Shown: piece by piece, positions 1 to 7,361 of the stretch
How positions within the stretch are numbered: the stretch's first letter is position 1
How the letters are laid out: each line of letters starts with the position of its first letter
Assembly (NCBI RefSeq): GCF_015709225.1
Contig: NZ_JADNRS010000003.1
Span: 1-48,635 of the forward strand
DNA length: 48,635 bases
Direction of reading: 5' to 3'
Source of the DNA: Acholeplasma laidlawii
GTDB lineage: Bacteria; Bacillota_I; Bacilli_A; Acholeplasmatales; Acholeplasmataceae
Position numbers and translations under genes: made by a program
The notes under the pieces: generated by a model
Told to the model about the DNA's origin: nothing
The model's database searches: none
The model's input: the letters and a program-made list of their open reading frames with translations, nothing else

Positions 1-2
1 AA

Positions 3-527
3 AGTTATTCAGAATCCTTCAAACATAAAGTGATAGAAGCCTATAGAAATGGTGAAGGTGGTTATAGTGATCTGGCAGTCAAATATAAGATAAGTAATTA
101 TGCATTAATTGCAAGATGGGTATTAGGGTATAATAATATTAAAACTACTCATAGTGGATCAGGTGGTGTCAATATTATGGCCAAAAAAACATGCTTAGAT
201 GAAAGAATTGAAATTGTTGAATATTTAATTAAGCACGAGCTTGATTATCAAGGGACCGCCCTAAAGTTCAATGTCAACTATCAACAAGTCTATACTTGGT
301 ACAAAAAGTATCAATCCTTTGGTGTTAATGGACTTCATGATAAACGTGGTCGAAAAAAAGAACCTCAGGAACTATCTGAGATTGAACAATTAAGACGTGA
401 GAACGAAAGACTCAAAAAGGAATTACATTTAAGCGAGGCAGCCAAAGAAGTTTTCAAAAAAAAACAAGAATTGGAGGCAAGAGCCCACTTAACAAGGTTA
501 GGAACCAAGAAACATACGAAACAATAG
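3..527 (+). CDS. IS3-family transposase OrfA, 5' end cut by the window edge
   Basis: DNA-binding half of an IS3-type transposase. The protein shows two helix-turn-helix-like segments: one near the N-terminus (YSDLAVKYKISNYALIARWV) and one around residues 70-95 of the visible frame. A Leu/Glu/Lys-rich coiled coil follows (ELSEIEQLRRENERLKKEL), as expected for OrfA multimerisation. A GTG at 30 could be read as a start, but codons from base 3 onward continue in frame and read SYSESFKHK, the usual OrfA N-terminus, so the true start is upstream of the window. The 3' part contains a nine-A run, after which the -1 frame continues as OrfB. Family assignment is firm; the exact IS name is not known. 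Confidence 0.88.
   Translation, partial: SYSESFKHKVIEAYRNGEGGYSDLAVKYKISNYALIARWVLGYNNIKTTHSGSGGVNIMAKKTCLDERIEIVEYLIKHELDYQGTALKFNVNYQQVYTWYKKYQSFGVNGLHDKRGRKKEPQELSEIEQLRRENERLKKELHLSEAAKEVFKKKQELEARAHLTRLGTKKHTKQ
456..464 (+). other. A9 slippery site for -1 programmed frameshift, OrfA to OrfB
   Basis: Nine consecutive A residues are read as three Lys codons in the OrfA frame. A -1 slip enters the frame that runs open to 1366 and encodes OrfB. This is the standard expression mode of IS3-family transposases. No clear downstream stimulatory hairpin was identified. Confidence 0.75.
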
Positions 528-1366
528 ATTACTTTAAAGATGTTTATGATATCAAATGGCTCTGTGAACTACTAGGCATCGCCAGATCATCATACTATAA
601 ATGGTCAAACAGAATCAAACCTGCATATGAAATAAAGAATGAAGAAACACTAGAAACCATACAAACCTACTATACCCATTTTAAAAAGCGATATGGCTAT
701 AGACGTATTAGAGATAACATCAACTTGTATACTGGGACAAATCATTCTGATAACTATATTTATCGTTTAATGCGTGCCTATAACCTAAAATCTATTATCC
801 GTCGTAAACGTCCAGGTTTCGTTAAAACAAAACCCGAACAAATTGGTGAAAATAAACTAAATAGAGTATTCACTGCATCTAATCCAAATGAGAAATGGTT
901 AAGTGATGTCACAGAATTTAAATATGGCTATGCAGGTCAAAAACTGTATTTATGTGCGATATTAGACTTATATGATAATAGTATAGTCGCTTATCATATA
1001 CATCATAGAAATGATAATCATCTGGTTTTTACAACTTTAAAAAAAACTGTAAAAAACAATCCTAATACGCACCCAATGTTTCATAGTGATCGGGGATATC
1101 AATACACGAGTAGAGCATTTAAAAGTCTATTAGATAAACACAATATTGTGCAAAGTATGTCTAGAGTAGGTAAGTGTATTGATAACGGACCAATTGAAAA
1201 TTTATGGGGCATCATCAAATCTGAAATGTATTATTTAGAAACTTTTGATACATCTGAAAAACTCACAAAAGCAATTGATGATTACATTAGATTCTATAAT
1301 GAAGCAAGAATTCAACGCAAATTAAAAAGCCATACACCTTTAGAATATAGGCATATGGCTATCTAA
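458..1366 (+). CDS. IS3-family transposase OrfB (DDE integrase), made as an OrfAB fusion
   Basis: Catalytic half of the transposase. The frame is open from the A9 run and reads IDYFKDVYDIKWLCELLGI, then YGYRRI, the typical N-terminal region of IS150-group OrfB. The rve core follows, with the first Asp in WLSDVTEF, the second in FHSDRGYQY, and the Glu in IDNGPIENLWG. The protein ends in the usual YNEARIQRKLKSHTPLEYR motif. A TTG at 725 could start a short form, but it would lack the conserved N-terminal region, so a frameshift fusion is much more likely. No internal stop is present. About 300 codons, normal for the family. Confidence 0.88.
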   Translation, partial: KKTRIGGKSPLNKVRNQETYETIDYFKDVYDIKWLCELLGIARSSYYKWSNRIKPAYEIKNEETLETIQTYYTHFKKRYGYRRIRDNINLYTGTNHSDNYIYRLMRAYNLKSIIRRKRPGFVKTKPEQIGENKLNRVFTASNPNEKWLSDVTEFKYGYAGQKLYLCAILDLYDNSIVAYHIHHRNDNHLVFTTLKKTVKNNPNTHPMFHSDRGYQYTSRAFKSLLDKHNIVQSMSRVGKCIDNGPIENLWGIIKSEMYYLETFDTSEKLTKAIDDYIRFYNEARIQRKLKSHTPLEYRHMAI

Positions 1367-1383
1367 TTTTATACTATTTACCG

Positions 1384-1408
1384 TGTCTACTTGACAAGGG
1401 GCTGTTCA
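1384..1408 (+). repeat. Candidate right terminal inverted repeat of the IS
   Basis: TGTCTACTTGACAAGG, continuing to GCTGTTCA, lies 17 bp after the OrfB stop and has the layout of an IS150-group right end, whose mirror would start TGAACAGCCCC. The matching left end is outside the window, so the boundary is inferred. Confidence 0.6.
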
Positions 1409-1449
1409 TTTTAGTTTTTTTTTACATTATTTTTATTAGTTGTTGAAAA

Positions 1450-1477
1450 TTGACGAAAAGTAAAGTATACTTATATT
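1450..1477 (+). promoter_or_regulatory. Promoter of the nucleoside importer operon
   Basis: TTGACG and TATATT are separated by 16 bp, with an expected start near 1484 and AAAGGAG before the ATG at 1530. It lies just outside the IS right end, so the operon has its own promoter. Confidence 0.6.
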
Positions 1478-1529
1478 AACGGGTTATGAAAGCCCTACCA
1501 AGAAACATAAAAACAAAGGAGAATCAAGG

Positions 1530-2630
1530 ATGAAAAAACTGTTACTCTTAATGATGGTACTTGTTGCTGGCTTTGCGTTAGCAGCATGTGGACCAAGTTC
1601 TTATGAAATCGCAATGATCACTGATACTGGTGATATTGATGATGAATCGTTTAATCAAGGTACATGGGAAGGTATTAAAGCTTTTGCCAAAGATAATGAC
1701 AAAACTCATAAATACTACCAACCAGCTGGTGAATCAACTGCAGACTATTTAGCTGCAATCGACTTAGCAGTTGCTGGTGGCGCTAAAATCGTCATTACTC
1801 CAGGTTTCTATTTTGAAGTGCCTATCTTTGAAGCACAAACTACTTACCCAGATGTAAAATTCGTAATTTTAGATGGAACACCACACAATGGTGACTATAA
1901 TACAGTAGTCAAAGACAATACATTATCAGTTTTCTTTAAAGAAGAACAGGCTGGTTTCTTAGCAGCTTATGCAACTTATAAAGAAGGATTTGATCAATTA
2001 GGATTTATGGGTGGTATCGCTGTTCCAGCGGTTCAAAGATTCGGTATTGGTTGGGTAGCAGGTGCTTATCAAGCTGCTAAGGATGCAAACGATACAGATT
2101 ATGCATATGATCCAACATATTACACATATTTAGGTTCATTTGGTCCAAGTGATACAACTAAAACTACTGCGTCAGCTTGGTACTCACAAGGTGTTGAAGT
2201 AATTCATGCTGCAGCTGGTGGTGCTGGTTCATCAGTAATGGCTGCTGCACAAGAAGATACAACAACAGCAAATCCTAAATGGGTTGTGGGGGTTGACTCT
2301 GACCAATCAAGTAACTCACCAAGAGTATTAACATCAGCTATGAAGGGTGTTGGACAAGCTGCAATTCAAGCATTAGAAGCATTCTATAATGATGAATTCC
2401 CAGGTGGTGAAACTTGGAATCTAGATGTAATTGCAGATGCAGTTGGTCTACCAATGGCTAACTCAAGATTTGCTACATTTACTCAAGCAAACTATACAAC
2501 TGTATTTAACACATTAAAAGCTGGTACAATTACTGTCCCAACTTCTGCTGCAGAATTAGAAGCATTCATTGTTGCCTTAGGCTATGAAGTGCCTGCTGGT
2601 TTATCAGCAAAAATTGCTCCAGAAGCTTAA
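1530..2630 (+). CDS. BMP-family (PnrA-like) nucleoside-binding lipoprotein
   Basis: Substrate-binding subunit of a nucleoside ABC importer, anchored to the outer face of the membrane. Residues 1-20 form a lipoprotein signal with the lipobox LAAC and lipidated Cys20. The start of the mature part reads MITDTGDIDDESFNQGTWEG, the signature of the Bmp/PnrA family. The 366-residue length is normal. It is followed by the ATPase and two permeases, which makes a complete transporter. AAAGGAGAATCAAGG precedes the ATG. A strong hairpin after the gene may allow more binding protein than ATPase to be made. Purine or pyrimidine nucleosides are the likely cargo, but the sequence does not decide which. Confidence 0.9.
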   Translation: MKKLLLLMMVLVAGFALAACGPSSYEIAMITDTGDIDDESFNQGTWEGIKAFAKDNDKTHKYYQPAGESTADYLAAIDLAVAGGAKIVITPGFYFEVPIFEAQTTYPDVKFVILDGTPHNGDYNTVVKDNTLSVFFKEEQAGFLAAYATYKEGFDQLGFMGGIAVPAVQRFGIGWVAGAYQAAKDANDTDYAYDPTYYTYLGSFGPSDTTKTTASAWYSQGVEVIHAAAGGAGSSVMAAAQEDTTTANPKWVVGVDSDQSSNSPRVLTSAMKGVGQAAIQALEAFYNDEFPGGETWNLDVIADAVGLPMANSRFATFTQANYTTVFNTLKAGTITVPTSAAELEAFIVALGYEVPAGLSAKIAPEA

Positions 2631-2653
2631 TAATAAATTAGAAAAGATTAACG

Positions 2654-2691
2654 TTAAATAAGGGGGACATTCATTTGTTCCCCTTATTTAA
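2654..2691 (+). promoter_or_regulatory. Intercistronic hairpin between lipoprotein and ATPase genes
   Basis: A 15-bp stem (TTAAATAAGGGGGAC pairing with GTTCCCCTTATTTAA, one G-U) encloses an 8-nt loop. No T-run follows, so it is more likely an mRNA-stabilising or partial-attenuation element than a full terminator. Confidence 0.65.
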
Positions 2692-2715
2692 AATAAAATT
2701 GTTGGAGGCGTTATA

Positions 2716-4221
2716 ATGGTAATAATGAGAGGTATCACCAAAAGGTTTGGTAAATTAGTTGCCAACGATTCAGTGGACTTTGAAGTTAAAAAAGGCGAAG
2801 TTCATGCACTTTTAGGGGAAAACGGTGCAGGAAAAAGTACTTTAATGTCTATTCTTTTTGGTCTATACACACAAGATGAAGGACAAATATTTATTAATGA
2901 TGAATTAGCGCTTATTAAGCATCCAAATGATGCAGCTAAATACCGTATTGGTATGGTGCATCAACACTTTAAATTAGTTGAAATATTTTCTGCATTAGAT
3001 AATATTATTTTAGGATCTGAAGAAACTAAAAACTCATTTATCGTGTACAAAAATGCGCGTAAAAAAATCATGGAGATCATTGAAAAATATAATCTACACA
3101 TTGATTTAGATAAAAAGATTAGTGAGTTAACCGTTGGACAGCAACAAAAAGTAGAGATTATTAAAATGCTGTACAGAGACAGCGATATTTTAATTTTTGA
3201 TGAGCCAACTGCTGTTTTAACACCTCAAGAAATTAATGAATTGATTGAGATTATTAAAAACTTTGCAAAAGAAGGTAAGGCTGTTATTTTAATTTCTCAT
3301 AAATTAAACGAAATTAAAATGTCCTCTGATCGTTGTACGATTTTAAGACGTGGTAAAAAAATTGCTACACTTGATGTTAAGGATGTTACTACTGAAGAGA
3401 TGGCAGAACTTATGGTGGGTAGACCGTTAATCCAAGAATATGATAAGGGTAAATTCAATCCAAAAGGAAATATTTTAGAAGTAAAAGAACTTACACTTAA
3501 TGGTAAAGGCAAGGATATACTAAAATCTATTAACTTTGAAGTTAGAAGTGGTGAAATTGTAGGTATAGCAGGTATTGATGGTAATGGTCAAACAGAACTA
3601 GCAAATGCACTTACTGGACTATCACCAATTTCATCTGGTTTGATTAGACTTAAAGATAAAGATATTTCAAGACTTCCTATTCGTAAACGATATGAGGCTG
3701 GCTTATCTCATATTCCGGAAGATAGACATAAATTTGGTTTAGTATTAGACTTTAAATTATCTGACAACTTAGTCTTACAAGAATATTATAAAAAACCATA
3801 CTCGACTTACGGTATACTAAATCATGATATTATTGAGGAACATGCTAAAAAGTTAGTTGAAAACTATGATGTACGTTCATCCAATAGTGTTGATACGATT
3901 GCTAGAAGCATGAGCGGTGGTAATCAACAAAAAGCTATTCTTGCTAGAGAAATTGAACGTGAACATGATTTATTATTGGCATTCCAACCAACTAGAGGTC
4001 TTGATGTTGGGGCAATTGAAAATATTCATAAAAACTTAATTAAAGAACGTGATAGTGGTCGTGGTGTTTTATTAATTAGTTATGAATTAGAAGAAATATT
4101 TAACTTATCCGACCGTATCTTAGTCATGTATGAAGGCGAAATCACAGGTTCATTTAAAACAAGTGAAATCACAGCCAATGAACTTGGACTATATATGTCA
4201 GGATCTAAAAGGAGCGTATAG
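2716..4221 (+). CDS. Nucleoside ABC importer, double ATP-binding subunit
   Basis: Drives nucleoside uptake at the inner face of the membrane. It has two fused nucleotide-binding domains, like RbsA/MglA and NupO/YufO. Domain 1 has Walker A GENGAGKST (residues 34-42), signature LTVGQQQ and Walker B LIFDEPT. Domain 2 has a degenerate Walker A (GIDGNGQTE, no Lys), signature MSGGNQQK and a Walker B region LLLAFQPTRGLD. The degenerate second domain is normal for this family. Length is 501 residues. GGAGG precedes ATG 2716; ATG 2725 is an alternative. It is separated from the first permease by 2 nt. Confidence 0.9.
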   Translation: MVIMRGITKRFGKLVANDSVDFEVKKGEVHALLGENGAGKSTLMSILFGLYTQDEGQIFINDELALIKHPNDAAKYRIGMVHQHFKLVEIFSALDNIILGSEETKNSFIVYKNARKKIMEIIEKYNLHIDLDKKISELTVGQQQKVEIIKMLYRDSDILIFDEPTAVLTPQEINELIEIIKNFAKEGKAVILISHKLNEIKMSSDRCTILRRGKKIATLDVKDVTTEEMAELMVGRPLIQEYDKGKFNPKGNILEVKELTLNGKGKDILKSINFEVRSGEIVGIAGIDGNGQTELANALTGLSPISSGLIRLKDKDISRLPIRKRYEAGLSHIPEDRHKFGLVLDFKLSDNLVLQEYYKKPYSTYGILNHDIIEEHAKKLVENYDVRSSNSVDTIARSMSGGNQQKAILAREIEREHDLLLAFQPTRGLDVGAIENIHKNLIKERDSGRGVLLISYELEEIFNLSDRILVMYEGEITGSFKTSEITANELGLYMSGSKRSV

Positions 4222-4223
4222 TT

Positions 4224-5369
4224 ATGGACAAGCAAGAAAATAAAACAAATGTAACTTTCAAAGATAAACTAATACGCATTTTAATAAACTTATTTAATGT
4301 ATTAAAACCGAGTTTAATTTCGATTGGTGTAGGTCTTTCTTTCGGGTTCATTATTATGCTAATCTTTAATCCAGGAGGAGCTTTCCCAGGTTTAATTACT
4401 TTATTAACTGGTGGACTTGGCAGTGGTATTAAAGTTGCAGGTGATATTTTATTACATGCAGCACCGATTATCTTAACCGGGGTCGCATTGGTTGTAGCAT
4501 TTAAAACAGGCTTATTTAATATTGGGGCATCTGGGCAAATGATCGTAGCGGGCTATGTTGCTATTCATGTAGGTGTATTATGGAATATTCCAGCACCATT
4601 TCATTGGATGGTTGCATTATTACTAGGTACAGTTGCAGGTGCAGTTTGGGGTGCTATTCCAGGTATTTTAAAGGCATTTACAAATACAAATGAAGTTGTA
4701 TCGAGTATTATGCTGAACTATATTGGTACATTCCTTGCAGTGTTTTTGATTAAAGCCAATGTATATAACGGTGCTACAGCGAAATCTTTAAACATTCAAG
4801 CTAGTGCTGAACTTCCTAGATTAGGCGCTTTATTTGGTAACTCTAAGGCAAATATTGGTATATTTATAGCGATTGCAGTGGCAGTTCTAATGTATTATGT
4901 CTTTAAGAAAACTACACTAGGTTATGAACTTAAGGCTTCAGGATTTAACCGTGAAGCAAGTCGTTATGCAGGTATGAATGCAAAGAGAAATATCGTATTA
5001 TCTATGCTTATATCTGGTGCCATTGTAGGTTTAGGTGGTGCAATTCAGTTCCTAGTAATAGGTACAAACTTAGGTACTACTTATGACTTATTACCACAAG
5101 GTTTTGATGGTATCTCTGTTGCCCTTCTGGGGTTAACTGAACCAATAGGTTCAGTCTTTGCAGGTACCTTTTTAAGTTATATCAGACAAGGTGGATTCTA
5201 TATGCAAGTTAATGGATTCCCACAACAAATTATTGATATTATTATTGCAGTAATTGTTTATACAACATCTATTTCTGTTGCGATTCAATTATTCTTTGCA
5301 AACTTAAAAACTAAGAGATTAATGAAGAAAGCAGCAACCTCAGAAATTGAAGGAGGTATTGAACAATGA
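4224..5369 (+). CDS. Nucleoside ABC importer permease 1
   Basis: Integral membrane subunit of the nucleoside importer, of the BPD_transp_2 family. A cytosolic N-terminus of about 25 residues is followed by roughly nine to ten hydrophobic segments. The family stretch GLFNIGASGQMIVAGYVA lies near residues 95-115, and GFDGISVALLGLTEP lies in the second half. It corresponds to the NupP/YufP type of permease. AAGGAG precedes ATG 4224. Its TGA stop overlaps the start of the next permease (ATGA), indicating translational coupling. Confidence 0.88.
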   Translation: MDKQENKTNVTFKDKLIRILINLFNVLKPSLISIGVGLSFGFIIMLIFNPGGAFPGLITLLTGGLGSGIKVAGDILLHAAPIILTGVALVVAFKTGLFNIGASGQMIVAGYVAIHVGVLWNIPAPFHWMVALLLGTVAGAVWGAIPGILKAFTNTNEVVSSIMLNYIGTFLAVFLIKANVYNGATAKSLNIQASAELPRLGALFGNSKANIGIFIAIAVAVLMYYVFKKTTLGYELKASGFNREASRYAGMNAKRNIVLSMLISGAIVGLGGAIQFLVIGTNLGTTYDLLPQGFDGISVALLGLTEPIGSVFAGTFLSYIRQGGFYMQVNGFPQQIIDIIIAVIVYTTSISVAIQLFFANLKTKRLMKKAATSEIEGGIEQ

Positions 5370-6319
5370 CATTAATCGTACAACTTACTTTAGTGAGTTT
5401 AGTGCCACTTTTAATTGTTGCACTAGGCGGACTCATGTCAGAAAAAAGTGGTGTTACAAACATTGCGCTAGAAGGTTTAATGTTACTTGGAGCATTTGTT
5501 GGTGTATGGGTTATACGTGACCTTCAAAACGCTACAAATCCATTACCTATGCAACTGATTTATTTAATTGGTATTGTCGTAGGTGGTATTACTGGTGGTT
5601 TATTTGCGATGACGCATGCGATTGCCTCAATTAAATTTAATGCAGACCAAACAATTTCAGCAACAGCAATTAACTTATTTGCACCTGCTTTTGCAATTTA
5701 TACAGCTCGTAGCCTTCAAGGTGCTCAACAAATTCGCTTTTCTGCAGCATTTAGAATTGATAAAGTACCATTCTTAGGTGATATACCTATTATTGGTGAA
5801 TGGTTTTTCCAAAAAACTTATATTAGTTTATTTATTGCGGTTGGTATATTGGCATTTGTATGGATTTTACTATACAAAACGAAATCAGGGTTAAGAATTA
5901 GAGCTGTTGGTGAAAACCCACAAGCTGCAGACGCTCAAGGTATTAATATCTATAAAATTAGATATCTATCTGTATTTGCATCAGGGATCCTAGCGGGTAT
6001 TGGTGGTGTTATCTTTGTTGTTACAACCTCTGCGTCATTTGATGCAACTGTTGCAGGTATGGGGTTCTTAGCAATTGCCGTTCTTATATTTGGTAACTGG
6101 CATCCAGGCAGAATCTTACTTTCAGCGATTGTATTCGGATTCTTTAGAACCATTGCGAGTGCGTACTCAGCGATTGGATTCTTAAGAGATTTAGACCTAG
6201 ATACAGAAATTTATCAAATGATACCTTTCGTAATTACATTGATTGTTCTAGCAATTACTTCAAGAAATTCTAGAGCACCTAAAGCAATTGGTCAAATTTA
6301 TGAAATGGGTAAACGTTAG
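5366..6319 (+). CDS. Nucleoside ABC importer permease 2
   Basis: Second membrane subunit, 317 residues, expected to pair with permease 1. It has about eight hydrophobic segments, and the N-terminal family motif LGGLMSEKSGVTNIALEGLM is clear. The region VGENPQAADAQGINIYKIR matches the cytoplasmic coupling loop of BPD_transp_2 permeases. It overlaps the upstream gene by 4 nt and is followed by a strong terminator, so it closes the operon. It corresponds to the NupQ/YufQ type. Confidence 0.88.
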   Translation: MTLIVQLTLVSLVPLLIVALGGLMSEKSGVTNIALEGLMLLGAFVGVWVIRDLQNATNPLPMQLIYLIGIVVGGITGGLFAMTHAIASIKFNADQTISATAINLFAPAFAIYTARSLQGAQQIRFSAAFRIDKVPFLGDIPIIGEWFFQKTYISLFIAVGILAFVWILLYKTKSGLRIRAVGENPQAADAQGINIYKIRYLSVFASGILAGIGGVIFVVTTSASFDATVAGMGFLAIAVLIFGNWHPGRILLSAIVFGFFRTIASAYSAIGFLRDLDLDTEIYQMIPFVITLIVLAITSRNSRAPKAIGQIYEMGKR

Positions 6320-6332
6320 TTTATAAAAATAT

Positions 6333-6370
6333 GCGTATAACTTATCTTATTTAGACGAGTTATACGCTTT
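6333..6370 (+). terminator. Terminator of the nucleoside importer operon
   Basis: The 10-bp perfect stem GCGTATAACT/AGTTATACGC (6333-6342 and 6358-6367) is followed by TTT. Confidence 0.75.
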
Positions 6371-6425
6371 ATTTATATAGGACTAAAAACACATGAATTT
6401 GATAGCATTTACATGGTTTTCATGG

Positions 6426-6453
6426 TTGACTTATCCTTTAAACTACTTAAAAT
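6426..6453 (+). promoter_or_regulatory. Promoter of the deoxynucleoside kinase gene
   Basis: TTGACT and TAAAAT are separated by 16 bp. The expected start near 6460 lies just before the ribosome site, which supports the ATG at 6477 rather than the GTG at 6459. Confidence 0.6.
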
Positions 6454-6476
6454 AGAATGTGAAGGAAGTGAAGCAT

Positions 6477-7130
6477 ATGTTAATAGTTATTGGCGGCATG
6501 ATCGGTTTAGGTAAAACCTCAGTTGGGGAAGCACTAGCCCAAGAATTTGATGGAAAGATGTATTATGAGAGTGTAGATGATAATCCAATACTACCCCTTT
6601 ATTACACAGCAACAGAAGAAGAAACCCAAAAGAAACGTTATCCTTTTTTATTACAATTATGGTTTTTAAATTCTAGATTTAAAGCACTTAAAGATGCAGC
6701 GAATCACGCTGCACAAGGGTTTTCAATTGTAGATAGATCCATATATGAAGATTGGTATTTTGCAAAGATTAATCATGATCTAGAAAGAATGAATGACTTA
6801 GAGTTTTCTATCTATAAGGAATTACTAGATAATATGATGGAAGAAATCCAAGGTTTACCTAAAAAAGCACCGGATCTTATGATATATCTAAAAGGGTCTT
6901 TTGAATCTGTAATTGATAGGATCCAAAATAGAGGACGTGCATTTGAATTAGATGAAGGTCTTAAAAGTTATTATGAACTTCTATGGAAGGGTTATGATGC
7001 TTGGTTAGAACATCATTACAGACACAGTAAAGTATATATTCTAGATACAGATAAATATAATGTGGTACACAACTTAGAACATCGTAAGATTGTATTTAAC
7101 GAAATTAGAAGTATATTAGATATAAAATAA
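6477..7130 (+). CDS. Deoxynucleoside kinase (dAdo/dGuo kinase family)
   Basis: Phosphorylates imported deoxynucleosides to monophosphates, trapping them in the cell. The P-loop GGMIGLGKTS spans residues 6-15. The DRS-type motif reads VDRSIYEDWYF, and the lid region holds RIQNRGRAFE. The length of 217 residues fits the dNK family common in Mollicutes and Bacilli. The start is set at ATG 6477 because GAAGGAAG lies 8 nt before it; an in-frame GTG at 6459 would overlap that site. It sits directly after a nucleoside importer, so the two probably form a salvage route. Base preference (dA, dG, dC) cannot be read from the sequence. Confidence 0.85.
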   Translation: MLIVIGGMIGLGKTSVGEALAQEFDGKMYYESVDDNPILPLYYTATEEETQKKRYPFLLQLWFLNSRFKALKDAANHAAQGFSIVDRSIYEDWYFAKINHDLERMNDLEFSIYKELLDNMMEEIQGLPKKAPDLMIYLKGSFESVIDRIQNRGRAFELDEGLKSYYELLWKGYDAWLEHHYRHSKVYILDTDKYNVVHNLEHRKIVFNEIRSILDIK

Positions 7131-7135
7131 AATAG

Positions 7136-7190
7136 AAAACAGAGTTACCTACTTCATCTTAAACCATGAATTAGGTATCGCTGTTTTTTT
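7136..7190 (+). terminator. Terminator after the deoxynucleoside kinase gene
   Basis: An imperfect stem (AACAGAGTTACCTA region against TTAGGTATCGCTGTT) is followed by a run of T at 7183-7190. Confidence 0.65.
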
Positions 7191-7310
7191 ATAGAAAAAT
7201 AAATGATAAAATAAATTATACCAATAAAACATGAACTAAGATTGTATATTAGGTGCGAGGAGAGTTATGGTATGAAAAATCTTGCTATCTTCCAACAGGT
7301 AGCTAAATAA
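7191..7310 (+). other. Intergenic region with a possible 12-codon reading frame
   Basis: GAGGAG (7257-7262) lies 9 nt before ATG 7272, which opens a 12-codon frame (MKNLAIFQQVAK) ending in TAA at 7308-7310. The sequence GCTATC/GGTAGC inside it can form a 6-bp hairpin. A TATATT (7245-7250) lies upstream but has no good -35. A bidirectional terminator follows. This may be a tiny transcript or chance. Confidence 0.25.
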
Positions 7311-7357
7311 AAAAGGAAACCAAGTTTTAAATCCCCTAACTTAGTTTCCTTTTTTTA
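7311..7357. terminator. Bidirectional terminator, 3' of the gcv operon
   Basis: The stem AAGGAAAC(C)AAGTT / AACTTAGTTTCCTT has an A-run on the left and a T-run on the right, so it can end transcription from both directions. It lies a few bases from the gcvPB stop. Confidence 0.75.
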
Positions 7358-7361
7358 TGTA

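Larger units (their letters stand above)
1..1408 (+). mobile_element. IS3-family (IS150-like) insertion sequence, left end outside the window
   Basis: The element shows an OrfA with helix-turn-helix regions, a -1 shifted OrfB with a DDE integrase core, and a candidate right terminal inverted repeat ending at 1408. The reading frame of OrfA is already open at base 3, so the left end lies before the window. Both frames are intact, so the element may be active. It ends about 40 bp before the promoter of the nucleoside importer operon. The left repeat and target duplication cannot be checked here. Confidence 0.88.

Noticed and set aside
1479-1520. A GGG...CCC hairpin and A-rich tail in the leader of the nucleoside lipoprotein gene, resembling a preQ1 riboswitch
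   Set aside because: The loop sequence does not match the preQ1 consensus and the stem would start before the predicted transcription start.
7245-7310. SRP 4.5S RNA or another known small RNA
   Set aside because: The conserved SRP apical loop (GGAAGCAGC-type) is absent; no known RNA pattern fits.
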